This document shows, piece by piece, positions 15,433 through 23,022 of a stretch of 64,000 nucleotides of DNA. Under the pieces are notes generated by a model. That model was given only the letters and a program-made list of their open reading frames with translations. It searched no databases and was not told the DNA's origin. How positions within the stretch are numbered: the first letter of the stretch is position 1; each line of letters begins with the position of its first letter. This DNA comes from SSC3 sp963769585 (GTDB lineage: Bacteria > Actinomycetota > Actinomycetes > Propionibacteriales > Nocardioidaceae), in NCBI GenBank assembly GCA_963769585.1, contig CAVYMJ010000006.1, forward strand, positions 1,798,001-1,862,000. The letters run 5' to 3'. Both the position numbers and the translations under genes were made by a program.

Positions 15433-16926
15433 CTATGGGGCTCCCGGAGCCCTCAGTAGAACCCGGTGGGGGTCTTGAGCGGTGACTGTCCAGCCACCGA
15501 GCTCCAACGCCTGGCCGAGAGGGTGGTCCTTCTCGAGCAGGGCATAGCTGGCGTCCGTACGCCGCAGGAAGTCCTGCCATCCCGGCCTGAGCTCTCCCGA
15601 GGAAAAGTAGTCGAGGTGCCAGTCGGTGGAGTACTGGTCACTGAGCCCGTCCTCGACGATGCGAAGGCCCGGGTGGCGCCAGGTCAGGTACCCCCCGTCG
15701 CTCAGCTCGTTGTAGAGCACGGCTGCGGCCGGGAGCTGGGCGAGCTGGGCGTCGAAGGCAACCGGCAGCTTGCTGCTCGGCTCATTCGCGGTCGAGGGCA
15801 CGGCCAGCCCGACAGCGACCAGCGCGGCGACCGCGCCACCATAGACCAGCGCCCGTTCAACGACCTTCGGCACGCTCAGGTCGACCCGCCGGACCCAAGC
15901 ATCGACGGCCTGGGCGAACAGCGGCGTCACGATGACTACGCCGATGGTGATCGTCCGCTGCATCTGGACGGCGAAGCCGGCCGCCACCACCAAGAGCGCG
16001 ACGTGCACCCACTCCGGCCGGGCCGTTCGGACCCAGGTCAGCAAGGTCAGGCCGAGCATGGCCAGGGTCAGCGCGTAGTACAGCGAGGCCACGGTCGGCG
16101 GCTGGTACTCCTGGATGTACTCGGCGATGGCCAGGCTCGTCCCCAGGGGCCGCTGCAGGAGGTAGCCCCCGTTCGGGGTCAAGGCCACGGCCACCAGGGT
16201 TGCTCCGAGGAGGCCGAGGAGCCGCGCAGCCTGACGTCGGTCCAGCCGACGGTCTAACAGCAGCCCCACCAGGACAACGCCTTGGAGCAGCGGACTGAGG
16301 AACCACATTCCGTGGGCGCACGCCCAGATCCCGGTGAGGAGTGCTAGCCACCAGCGTGGCTTCAGGTCGGAGGCGGTGCTCAGCAAGGCGCCGACGGTCA
16401 CCGCCAGGAGCACGAAGCTGGCCAGCTGCGGGCGCGGGGTGAGGCTGGTCATCGACGCGACCAGGCAGACCGCCGTGGCGACGGTTGCCGCGAGGTAGGA
16501 CGTCCTGGCGCGGCAGACGCGGTAGACGACGAGCACGAACACGACCAGGCCGAGTCCGTAGAGCCAGGCGACGCCCGCGAGCCCGAACCAGGCCTCGAGC
16601 TGGGCCGCAGCGGTCTGGGTGAGCCAGTCGCGCGGCCTCCAGTCCTCGGTCCCGAAGTACGACAGCGGGCCAGGGTGGCGCAGCGACGTCCCGTCCAGGA
16701 ACCGCTGACCTATCGCGAGGTGCCACCAGGTGTCCGGGTCGGAGATCGGCAGCGCCGCCCGTACGGCGGCAAGCGCGTAGGTGGCCGCGCCGAGCAGCAC
16801 GAGCATGCCCGCGCTCATCCACCTGAACATCCGAACGACGCCCGGATCGTCCATCAGGCCACGAGCGGAGGCAAGGGGGCCGTCCAAGGCTGCGGCGGAG
16901 TCGGGTTCTGTCGTTCTGAGCGGCAC
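15433..16926 (-). CDS. Polytopic membrane protein with DPDTWWHL motif (paralogue of 5469-6848)
   Basis: A 497-residue protein with about ten membrane segments. It shares ISDPDTWWHLAIG, TPRPQLASF, AHGMWF, DGLSDQY and LRPGWQDF, in the same order and spacing, with the 5469 protein. A cytoplasmic N-terminal extension of ~35 residues precedes the first helix. The GT-C-like loop motif suggests a glycan or lipid-linked sugar function, unproven. GTG 16926 is used; ATG 16854 is an alternative that would still include all helices. It converges with the DEDDh nuclease gene, with one base between the stops. Confidence 0.75.
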   Translation of the reverse strand: MPLRTTEPDSAAALDGPLASARGLMDDPGVVRMFRWMSAGMLVLLGAATYALAAVRAALPISDPDTWWHLAIGQRFLDGTSLRHPGPLSYFGTEDWRPRDWLTQTAAAQLEAWFGLAGVAWLYGLGLVVFVLVVYRVCRARTSYLAATVATAVCLVASMTSLTPRPQLASFVLLAVTVGALLSTASDLKPRWWLALLTGIWACAHGMWFLSPLLQGVVLVGLLLDRRLDRRQAARLLGLLGATLVAVALTPNGGYLLQRPLGTSLAIAEYIQEYQPPTVASLYYALTLAMLGLTLLTWVRTARPEWVHVALLVVAAGFAVQMQRTITIGVVIVTPLFAQAVDAWVRRVDLSVPKVVERALVYGGAVAALVAVGLAVPSTANEPSSKLPVAFDAQLAQLPAAAVLYNELSDGGYLTWRHPGLRIVEDGLSDQYSTDWHLDYFSSGELRPGWQDFLRRTDASYALLEKDHPLGQALELGGWTVTAQDPHRVLLRAPGAP

Positions 16927-17004
16927 GGTCCCAGTGTCGCCGGACCAGGCTCAGCACACCCGGCTTTTGCCGCATTCGGCGCGGTGGCACCAGCGGGCTT
17001 CCGG

Positions 17005-17010
17005 TAGGTT
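17005..17010 (+). promoter_or_regulatory. -10 element for a leaderless mRNA (RAM-domain protein)
   Basis: TAGGTT ends 6 nt before ATG 17017; no Shine-Dalgarno sequence is seen. Confidence 0.5.
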
Positions 17011-17016
17011 GCGCTC

Positions 17017-17295
17017 ATGATCACCGCCATCGTCTTCGTCAAGGCCGACGTCGCGAGCATCCCCGAGGTCGCCGAGGCCATCGCCGCGCTCGACGGCGTG
17101 AGCGAGGTGTACTCGGTCACCGGGCAGATCGACCTGATCGCACTGGTGCGCGTCAAGGAGCACGACGACGTGGCTGCGGTCGTGGCCGACCAGCTGAACA
17201 AGGTTCCCGGGGTTCGGGAGACCGAGACGCACATCGCCTTCCGTACCTACTCCCGGCACGACCTCGAGGCCGCCTTCAGCCTGGGCCTGGAGTAG
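17017..17295 (+). CDS. Stand-alone Lrp/AsnC-type RAM domain protein
   Basis: A 92-residue protein consisting only of the AsnC_trans_reg (RAM) ligand-binding alpha-beta domain, with no helix-turn-helix. It has AIVFVKADVASIPEVAEAI, the GVSEVYSVTGQIDLIALVRV strand pair typical of the family, and FRTYSRHDLEAAF. Such single-domain proteins bind amino acids and form ring-like oligomers; they may modulate full-length Lrp regulators or enzymes. It lies 7 bp upstream of the 17303 gene on the same strand, divergent from the membrane protein gene at 16926. Confidence 0.88.
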   Translation: MITAIVFVKADVASIPEVAEAIAALDGVSEVYSVTGQIDLIALVRVKEHDDVAAVVADQLNKVPGVRETETHIAFRTYSRHDLEAAFSLGLE

Positions 17296-17302
17296 TCCCG
17301 CC

Positions 17303-17917
17303 GTGGACTGGCTCGACGCCCTTGGTTGGGCCGGCTCGGCGCTGCTCATCTTCTCGCTGCTGCAGACGCGGGTGCTGAGGTTCCGGCTGGTCAACCTCAT
17401 CGCCTCAGTCGTCCTCACCACCTTCAACGCCCTGCTCCAGATCTGGCCGATGGTCGCCATGAACGTCGCACTGGCTTTCATCAACCTCTACTTCCTGCGC
17501 AGGCTGCTCTCCCAGAGACACGACGAGAGGGCCTTCGAAGTGGTCGAGGTGGGACCCGCCGATGCGTACTTGGGTCATGTCCTGAAGGTTCACGCCGGCG
17601 ACATCTCGAAGTTCCAGCCTGACTTCGCCTGGGACCCCGCGCTCGCCGAGCAGAACGCCTACCTGGTGCTGCACGGCGACGAGACGGTCGGCGTGGTGCT
17701 GGTCCGCAACGCCGGAGACGGCGTCGCGCGGGTCGTGCTCGACTACGTGACCCCACGCTTCCGGGACTTCTCCCCCGGCGAGTTCGTCTGGCGCAGGAGC
17801 GGGCTGCTGCGCGACTGCGGCTTCACCAAGGTGGTCACCCCGCCAGGGATGGTGTCGCCCTACTACGAGGACGTCGGTTTCCACCGCGAGGGCGACGCCT
17901 TCGCCCTGGAGCTGTGA
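17303..17917 (+). CDS. YgjV-like membrane domain fused to an acetyltransferase-like domain
   Basis: A 204-residue protein. Residues ~1-70 form two to three short membrane helices (DALGWAGSALLIFSLLQT, then IWPMVAMNVALAFINLYFL) resembling YgjV-family inner-membrane proteins. Residues ~80-204 resemble a GNAT-type fold, with a central VVLDYVTPRFRDFSPGEFVW and terminal YYEDVGFHREGDAFAL. The substrate and active-site residues cannot be identified, so the acetyltransferase reading is structural inference. GTG 17303 follows the RAM-domain stop by 7 bp, so the two are co-transcribed. Confidence 0.7.
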   Translation: MDWLDALGWAGSALLIFSLLQTRVLRFRLVNLIASVVLTTFNALLQIWPMVAMNVALAFINLYFLRRLLSQRHDERAFEVVEVGPADAYLGHVLKVHAGDISKFQPDFAWDPALAEQNAYLVLHGDETVGVVLVRNAGDGVARVVLDYVTPRFRDFSPGEFVWRRSGLLRDCGFTKVVTPPGMVSPYYEDVGFHREGDAFALEL

Positions 17918-17938
17918 AGGGACCCGACCACCGGCAGG

Positions 17939-18970
17939 CTAGATGGTGGACGAGACCTCGACCCAGCGCTCCAGAGCGCTCCTCGCCGATCCGTCGTCGA
18001 TCGCGGCACCGGCTCGCGTGATGCCCTCGGCGAGCCGCTCTAGCAGGGTGCCCTCACCCGCAGCGTGGACCGCGAGGGCGGCTCCTGCGTTGAGCACCAC
18101 TGCATCGCGCACCGGCCCAGACGCCCCTGCGACGAGGTCGCGCACCACCTGCGCGTTGTGGACGGCGTCCCCTCCGCGGAGACCCTGCGTGGTGCCGACC
18201 CGCACACCGAGCGCGACGGGGTCGAGGGTGAAGGACTCCACCGCACCTCCCGAGACGGCCCACACCGACGACGTGGTCGTGGTGGTCAGCTCGTCGAGCC
18301 CGTCGTCTCCCCTGAAGACCCAAGCGTCGACCCCTCGGCGAGCGAAGACGCTGGCCATCAGCGGAGCCATCCGTGCATCCGCGCAGCCGATTGCCTGGGC
18401 CGCGGGCTTGCCCGGGTGCGCCAAGGGTCCGAGGAAGTTGAACGTGGTGCCGATGCCGAGCTCGCGACGCGGAACCGCGGTGTGCCGCAGTGCCGGGTGG
18501 AACGCCGGAGCGAAACAGAAGGTGATCCCGGCCTTGTCGCCGACCTCGGCGACCTGGGCGGCGGTCAAGTCCAGCCGTACGCCGAGCACCTCGAGTACGT
18601 CGGCCGCCCCGGCCTTGGAGGAGGCCGACCGGTTCCCGTGCTTCATCACCGGCGCGCCCGCCCCGGCGGCCACGATCGCGGCCATCGTCGAGATGTTGAC
18701 CGACATCGACCGGTCGCCGCCGGTGCCCACCACGTCGAGCCACCGTCCGGTCAACGGCAGCGGCTCAGCGTGCTCATACATCGCGTTGACGAGCCCTTCG
18801 AGCTCGTCGAGCGTCTCCCCCTTCGCCCGCAGGGAGACCGCGAAGGCGGCGATCTGCGAGGGCGTGGCTTCACCGGCGAGGATCTCGCGCATGGCCCAGG
18901 CCGTCTGGTCGGGCGACAGGTCGGTCCGGGAGACCAGGGCCGTGAGCAGCTCCGGCCAGGTGTGCGACAT
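17939..18970 (-). CDS. trpD: Anthranilate phosphoribosyltransferase
   Basis: A 343-residue enzyme of tryptophan biosynthesis that transfers phosphoribose from PRPP to anthranilate. Family motifs are clear: GTGGDRSMSVNIST for PRPP binding, VMKHGNRSASSKAGAADVLE, and LGPLAHPGKPAAQAIG. Length is normal. ATG 18970 is chosen because it overlaps the stop of the receiver-like gene by one base (TGATG) and gives the expected N-terminus; the longer frame upstream is that gene's shadow. It is isolated from other trp genes here, as in mycobacteria, and sits beside the ctaE-qcr cluster. Confidence 0.97.
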   Translation of the reverse strand: MSHTWPELLTALVSRTDLSPDQTAWAMREILAGEATPSQIAAFAVSLRAKGETLDELEGLVNAMYEHAEPLPLTGRWLDVVGTGGDRSMSVNISTMAAIVAAGAGAPVMKHGNRSASSKAGAADVLEVLGVRLDLTAAQVAEVGDKAGITFCFAPAFHPALRHTAVPRRELGIGTTFNFLGPLAHPGKPAAQAIGCADARMAPLMASVFARRGVDAWVFRGDDGLDELTTTTTSSVWAVSGGAVESFTLDPVALGVRVGTTQGLRGGDAVHNAQVVRDLVAGASGPVRDAVVLNAGAALAVHAAGEGTLLERLAEGITRAGAAIDDGSARSALERWVEVSSTI

Positions 18971-19386
18971 CAGCGGCGGGCGGGGATGCGCGACCGCAGC
19001 AGCCTGATCACCGCGTCGGCGAGCAGCATCGGGTCGATCGGGTGCGATACGGCTGCTTCGGCCCGGGACCACGTCGCCAGCCAGTCGTCCTGCGGGCGGC
19101 CGGTCAGCACCAGGATCGGTGGGCAGTCGAAGATCTCGTCCTTGAGCTGCTTGGCGATGCCCATGCCGCCTGCGGGTACTGCCTCGCCGTCCAGGATCGC
19201 CAGGTCGACCAGGCCACCATCCATCTGCTGGATGACCACTGGCTCGGTCGCCACCTCGACGTACTCGACCGTCGGCAGGTCCGGATGCGGCCGCCTTCCC
19301 AGCGCCAGCATCACCTGGCTACGCGTGTTCGGGTCGTCGCTGTAGACCAGGACGGTGAGCGGCTTCGCGGAGGTGTCGTGCGTCAC
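18970..19386 (-). CDS. Receiver-like single-domain protein, degenerate
   Basis: A 138-residue protein with the fold signature of a CheY-like receiver: VLVYSDDPNTR at strand 1, LAILDGEAV at the phospho-Asp position and ILVLTGRPQDD at strand 4. The usual Lys-Pro of strand 5 is replaced by VSHPIDP, so phosphorylation-dependent switching may be lost. There is no DNA-binding domain. It is conserved next to trpD in actinobacteria as far as I recall; the role is unknown. A TAGGAT hexamer lies 7 nt before GTG 19386, suggesting a leaderless start, and its stop overlaps the trpD start. Confidence 0.75.
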   Translation of the reverse strand: MTHDTSAKPLTVLVYSDDPNTRSQVMLALGRRPHPDLPTVEYVEVATEPVVIQQMDGGLVDLAILDGEAVPAGGMGIAKQLKDEIFDCPPILVLTGRPQDDWLATWSRAEAAVSHPIDPMLLADAVIRLLRSRIPARR

Positions 19387-19393
19387 GGAGCCG

Positions 19394-19399
19394 ATCCTA
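19394..19399 (-). promoter_or_regulatory. -10 element for a leaderless mRNA (receiver-like protein-trpD)
   Basis: TAGGAT on the minus strand ends 7 nt before GTG 19386. Confidence 0.5.
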
Positions 19400-20296
19400 C
19401 TGTTGGGACTCCTGCTGGGACTCCAGCAGGTCCAGCCGCCGGTCCTCGCGAGCCGCCTCCTTGAAGGAGGACCGCGCCCACTGGACGAACAGCACGGCGA
19501 AGAAGCTCAGCCCGATCAGGTCGCCCGTGCCCCACAGGATCCCGCCGGCCAGGTGCTGGTCGTCCGCGGGATCGGGCAGCCAGGTCTCCTCCAGACCGCG
19601 GTACCAGCTCCCAGCCAGGAGCTCCTCCTGGCCCATGAGGGTGACGCCGAGAAACGCGTGGAACGGCAGGGTCAACGTCAGGAGCAGCAGCCGGAACGGG
19701 TACGCGACCCGCCCCGGAACGGGGTCGACTCCGACCAGCGGCCAGAAGAACAACGCGCCCACCACCACCAGGTGGAGATGCATCGTCTCGTGGAGGTAGG
19801 TCGAGCGCAGGGACGCCTCGTACCAGCCGGAGAAGTACAGCACCCACGGGCTGAGGACGAACAGGCCGAACGTGAGCGGCGGGAAGCCCAGAACCTTTGC
19901 CGTGCGCGAGTGAAGCGCGCCCAGCAGCCACGTACGGGGTCGTCGCGGCAGCGTGCGCAGCGCGAGGGTGGCCGGGGCTCCCAGGGCCAACAGCAGCGGG
20001 ACCACCATCGACAAGAGCATGTGCTGGACCATGTGCACACTGAGCAGAGTCGTGTCGTACGCCGCAAGGCCCGACGTGGTCGCGACATAGAAGACCACGA
20101 CCCCACCGACGAAAGCCACGGTCCGGCCGAGGGGCCACGTGTCCCCACGGGACGAGAGTGTTCGGACTCCGACCAGGTACGCCCCCAGCAGCCAGACCGT
20201 GAGGATCGTCGGGACAGGCTCGACCCCCCACTCGGTGACGAGGCGGGACGCCCCGAAAGGCGGGAGCAGGCCCGGCCCGCTGACAGCTTGGATCAC
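19397..20296 (-). CDS. CtaG-type cytochrome c oxidase assembly membrane protein
   Basis: About 299 residues with seven or so transmembrane helices, matching the caa3_CtaG (PF09678) family. Conserved His/acidic segments include LLSVHMVQHMLLSM, STYLHETMHLHLVVVGALFFWPLVG and LPFHAFLGVTLMG, plausible copper-handling sites. It likely helps insert copper into the aa3 oxidase whose subunit III gene is divergent at 20426. GTG 20296 is chosen because GAGAGG lies 7 nt upstream and longer frames would run through the ctaE promoter. The C-terminus is Gln/Ser-rich and cytoplasmic. Confidence 0.85.
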   Translation of the reverse strand: MIQAVSGPGLLPPFGASRLVTEWGVEPVPTILTVWLLGAYLVGVRTLSSRGDTWPLGRTVAFVGGVVVFYVATTSGLAAYDTTLLSVHMVQHMLLSMVVPLLLALGAPATLALRTLPRRPRTWLLGALHSRTAKVLGFPPLTFGLFVLSPWVLYFSGWYEASLRSTYLHETMHLHLVVVGALFFWPLVGVDPVPGRVAYPFRLLLLTLTLPFHAFLGVTLMGQEELLAGSWYRGLEETWLPDPADDQHLAGGILWGTGDLIGLSFFAVLFVQWARSSFKEAAREDRRLDLLESQQESQQ

Positions 20297-20413
20297 ACCC
20301 ACGCCTCTCACGGTAGGCGCCTTTGACACGGTTTCCGGCACGCCGATCAGCCATTGTGAAGAAGATGACTCTCCGAGGAGGGGGGTCGGGATGCCCTCGG
20401 GCGTAGTTACCGA

Positions 20414-20419
20414 CATAAT
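20414..20419 (+). promoter_or_regulatory. -10 element for a leaderless ctaE mRNA
   Basis: CATAAT, one mismatch from the TATAAT consensus, ends 6 nt before GTG 20426. There is no ribosome-binding site between them. Confidence 0.5.
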
Positions 20420-20425
20420 GACCCC

Positions 20426-21067
20426 GTGGCGACTACAGCATCGGTGATCCCTGCCTCCCGTCTGCACGGACACCACGACCGGCCGAGCATGGTCAGCGTC
20501 GGGACGATCGTCTGGCTCTCCTCGGAGCTGATGTTCTTCGCGGCGCTGTTCGCGTGTTACTTCACGATCCGATCCCAGGCTCCCGACCTATGGATCCAGG
20601 AGACGGCGAAGCTCAACGTTCCGTTCTCCGCGCAGAACACGCTGATCCTGGTGCTGTCGTCCTTCACCTGCCAGATGGGGGTCTTCGCGGCTGAGCGCGG
20701 CCAGGTGGGTCGCACCGGAAGCGTGCTGAACGTCAAGGGCTGGGGCCTGCGCGAGTGGTTCATCCTGACCTACATCATGGGCGCCTACTTCATCGGCGGG
20801 CAGGCCCTGGAGTACACCGAGCTCATCCACGAGGGTGTGACCATTCCGTCCTCCGGCTACGGGTCGGTCTTCTACCTGACCACCGGCTTCCACGGGCTGC
20901 ACGTCACCGGGGGCTTGGTCGCCTTCCTCTTCGTTCTCGGCCGCACGTACATGGCCAAGAAGTTCACCCATGAGCAGGCGGTCACCGCCATCGTCGTGTC
21001 GTACTACTGGCACTTCGTCGATGTCGTGTGGATCGGCCTGTTCGCGACGATCTACCTGCTTCAGTAG
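20426..21067 (+). CDS. ctaE: Cytochrome c oxidase subunit III
   Basis: A 213-residue membrane subunit of the aa3 oxidase with five to six helices. Typical subunit III segments are seen: TIVWLSSELMFFAALFACYF, FHGLHVTGG and VSYYWHFVDVVWIGLF. It stabilises the catalytic CtaD subunit in the actinobacterial bc1-aa3 supercomplex. It begins the ctaE-qcrC-qcrA-qcrB operon, the same arrangement as Rv2193-Rv2196. GTG 20426 is the only start that fits both the family N-terminus and the nearby -10 element. Confidence 0.97.
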   Translation: MATTASVIPASRLHGHHDRPSMVSVGTIVWLSSELMFFAALFACYFTIRSQAPDLWIQETAKLNVPFSAQNTLILVLSSFTCQMGVFAAERGQVGRTGSVLNVKGWGLREWFILTYIMGAYFIGGQALEYTELIHEGVTIPSSGYGSVFYLTTGFHGLHVTGGLVAFLFVLGRTYMAKKFTHEQAVTAIVVSYYWHFVDVVWIGLFATIYLLQ

Positions 21068-21097
21068 TCCAGCCTCGAACGACGAATAGGGACTCTC

Positions 21098-21961
21098 GTG
21101 CGACTTCTCTCCGCTCGGCTCTCAACCAAGAGACGCAGCCCCCTAGCCGGGTTCGTCGTCCTCATGCTCGGGCTCTTGATGACCGGTGGCCTGTACGCGG
21201 TCTTCTCGCCGGCCCAGGCTCAGGACCAGGCCGCGTCCACCGACGACATAGCCAAGGGCCGCGCCCTCTTCCTGGTCGGCTGTTCCTCCTGCCACGGCCA
21301 GAACGGCGAAGGCGTCGTCACCGCAGGCGGCACGCAGTACGGACCCACGCTCATCGGCGTGGGAGCAGCCGCCGTCGACTTCCAGGTCGGCACCGGCCGG
21401 ATGCCCATGGCGCAGCCAGGTGCCCAGGCCCCGAAGAAGAAGATCCTCTACACCGACGAGCAGATCGGCCAGCTCGCGGCCTACGTAGCCTCGCTCGGCA
21501 GCGGCCCGGCCATCCCGACCGAGGAGCAGTACGACCCCAACGCCATCCCGGAGGACGAGCGTGAAGAGGCGATCGTGCGCGGTGGCGCGTTCTTCCGCAC
21601 CAACTGCACCGCCTGCCACAACTTCGCGGGCACCGGTGGCGCGCTCAGCCACGGGAAGTTCGCTCCTCCGCTGGGCGGCGTGACGCCCAAGCACATCTAC
21701 GAGGCGATGCTCACCGGTCCGCAGGCGATGGACGTCTTCTCCGACGCCAACCTTTCCCCCGACGAGAAGCGCGAGATCATCGCCTACCTCAAGAGCGTCG
21801 AGGAGCAGCCCAACTACGCGGGCTTCACCCTCGGCTCGTACGGCCCGGTCTCGGAGGGCATGTACGCCTGGCTCGTCGGAGTCGGCTCGTGCGTCGGCTT
21901 CGGAATCTGGATCGCCGCGCACAGCGCCCGTTCGACCAAGAAGAAGGGAAGCCACGCGTGA
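21098..21961 (+). CDS. qcrC: Di-heme cytochrome c subunit of the bc1 complex
   Basis: A 287-residue membrane-anchored cytochrome cc with an N-terminal signal/anchor (VVLMLGLLMTGGLYAVF), two CxxCH heme sites (CSSCH near residue 62 and CTACH near residue 170), each with a downstream Met ligand region, and a C-terminal transmembrane anchor. It carries electrons directly from the Rieske protein to the CuA site, replacing soluble cytochrome c. GTG 21098 starts 30 bp after ctaE; the stop overlaps qcrA as GTGA. Confidence 0.97.
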   Translation: MRLLSARLSTKRRSPLAGFVVLMLGLLMTGGLYAVFSPAQAQDQAASTDDIAKGRALFLVGCSSCHGQNGEGVVTAGGTQYGPTLIGVGAAAVDFQVGTGRMPMAQPGAQAPKKKILYTDEQIGQLAAYVASLGSGPAIPTEEQYDPNAIPEDEREEAIVRGGAFFRTNCTACHNFAGTGGALSHGKFAPPLGGVTPKHIYEAMLTGPQAMDVFSDANLSPDEKREIIAYLKSVEEQPNYAGFTLGSYGPVSEGMYAWLVGVGSCVGFGIWIAAHSARSTKKKGSHA

Positions 21962-23022
21962 GTGACGACACGCTTGTCCCGCAGGCCCCCAGTGACGCCC
22001 TCGACGCGGTCGCCGAGCCGATCGCGGACCCGGGCCTGTTGGAGCACCTGCCGCGGCCGACCGACGTTGACCCCAAGGCCGAGAAGCGTGCCGAGCGCCA
22101 GGTAGCCGCGCTCTTCGCGCTGTCCAGCATCTCCGCGATCCTCTTCTGTGTCGCGTACTTCTCCCTCGACGTCGGCAACGACATCGACCTCATCGCCGGG
22201 TACGGCGCCTCGAATGTCGCGCTCGGCGTGACCATGGGCATCGCGTTCCTGGCGATCGGCATCGGCATCGTCCAGTGGGCCCGCAAGCTCATGGTCGACA
22301 ACGAGATCATCGAGATGCGCCACCCCGTTGCCTCGAGCGACGAGGACCGCGAAGTGGCCGTCTCCGCGTTCCAGACCGGGGTCGAGGAGTCGGGCATCAT
22401 GCGCCGGCCGCTGATCCGCAACACCCTGCTCGGCGCGATGGGCACCGCACTGCTCCCCGTGATTGTGGCACTGCGCGACCTCGGGCCGCTGCCGGGCGAC
22501 AAGCTCTACCACACGGTGTGGAAGCCCGGCATGCGTGTGGTTCGCGACGTGTCCGGCTCGCCGATCAAGGTTGCGGCCATGGAGATCGGCGAGTTGATCA
22601 ACGCCGAGCCCGAGGTGTTCTTCGATGCCGAGCGGTACGGCTCCGCACCCATCGAGGGTCATGCGCTTCAGGCCGCCAAGTCCAAGGCTCCGGTCATCGT
22701 CGTACGGATGGCTCCGCAGGAGATCACCCCCTGGGCGGGGCGCGAGAACTGGTCCTACGAGGGGATCATCGTCTACTCCAAGATCTGCACCCACGTGGGC
22801 TGCCCGATCTCGCTGATGGAGCAGCAGAACCATCACCTGCTGTGCCCCTGCCACCAGTCCACCTTCGACCTGGCCGACAACGGCAAGGTCGTCTTCGGGC
22901 CGGCCGGTCGGTCGCTACCTCAGCTGCCCATCGAGGTCGACGACGAGGGGTACCTCGTCGCCCAGCGCGACTTCACCGAACCTGTCGGACCAAGCTTCTG
23001 GGAACGGGATAACACCAAATGA
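21958..23022 (+). CDS. qcrA: Rieske iron-sulfur subunit of the bc1 complex
   Basis: A 354-residue protein with the three N-terminal membrane helices typical of actinobacterial QcrA (residues ~45-190) and a C-terminal Rieske domain with CTHVGC and CPCHQSTF providing the two Cys and two His ligands of the 2Fe-2S cluster. It transfers electrons from menaquinol to QcrC. GTG 21958 overlaps the qcrC stop by four bases and the gene ends in an ATGA overlap with qcrB, so the three bc1 subunits are translationally coupled. Confidence 0.97.
   Translation: MSDDTLVPQAPSDALDAVAEPIADPGLLEHLPRPTDVDPKAEKRAERQVAALFALSSISAILFCVAYFSLDVGNDIDLIAGYGASNVALGVTMGIAFLAIGIGIVQWARKLMVDNEIIEMRHPVASSDEDREVAVSAFQTGVEESGIMRRPLIRNTLLGAMGTALLPVIVALRDLGPLPGDKLYHTVWKPGMRVVRDVSGSPIKVAAMEIGELINAEPEVFFDAERYGSAPIEGHALQAAKSKAPVIVVRMAPQEITPWAGRENWSYEGIIVYSKICTHVGCPISLMEQQNHHLLCPCHQSTFDLADNGKVVFGPAGRSLPQLPIEVDDEGYLVAQRDFTEPVGPSFWERDNTK

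Noticed and set aside
18971..19072. N-terminal extension of trpD
   Set aside because: It overlaps the receiver-like gene and lacks similarity; ATG 18970 yields the normal TrpD start.
20297..20476. N-terminal extension of the CtaG-like protein to 20476
   Set aside because: It would run across the ctaE start and promoter; GTG 20296 has a ribosome-binding site and suits the first helix.
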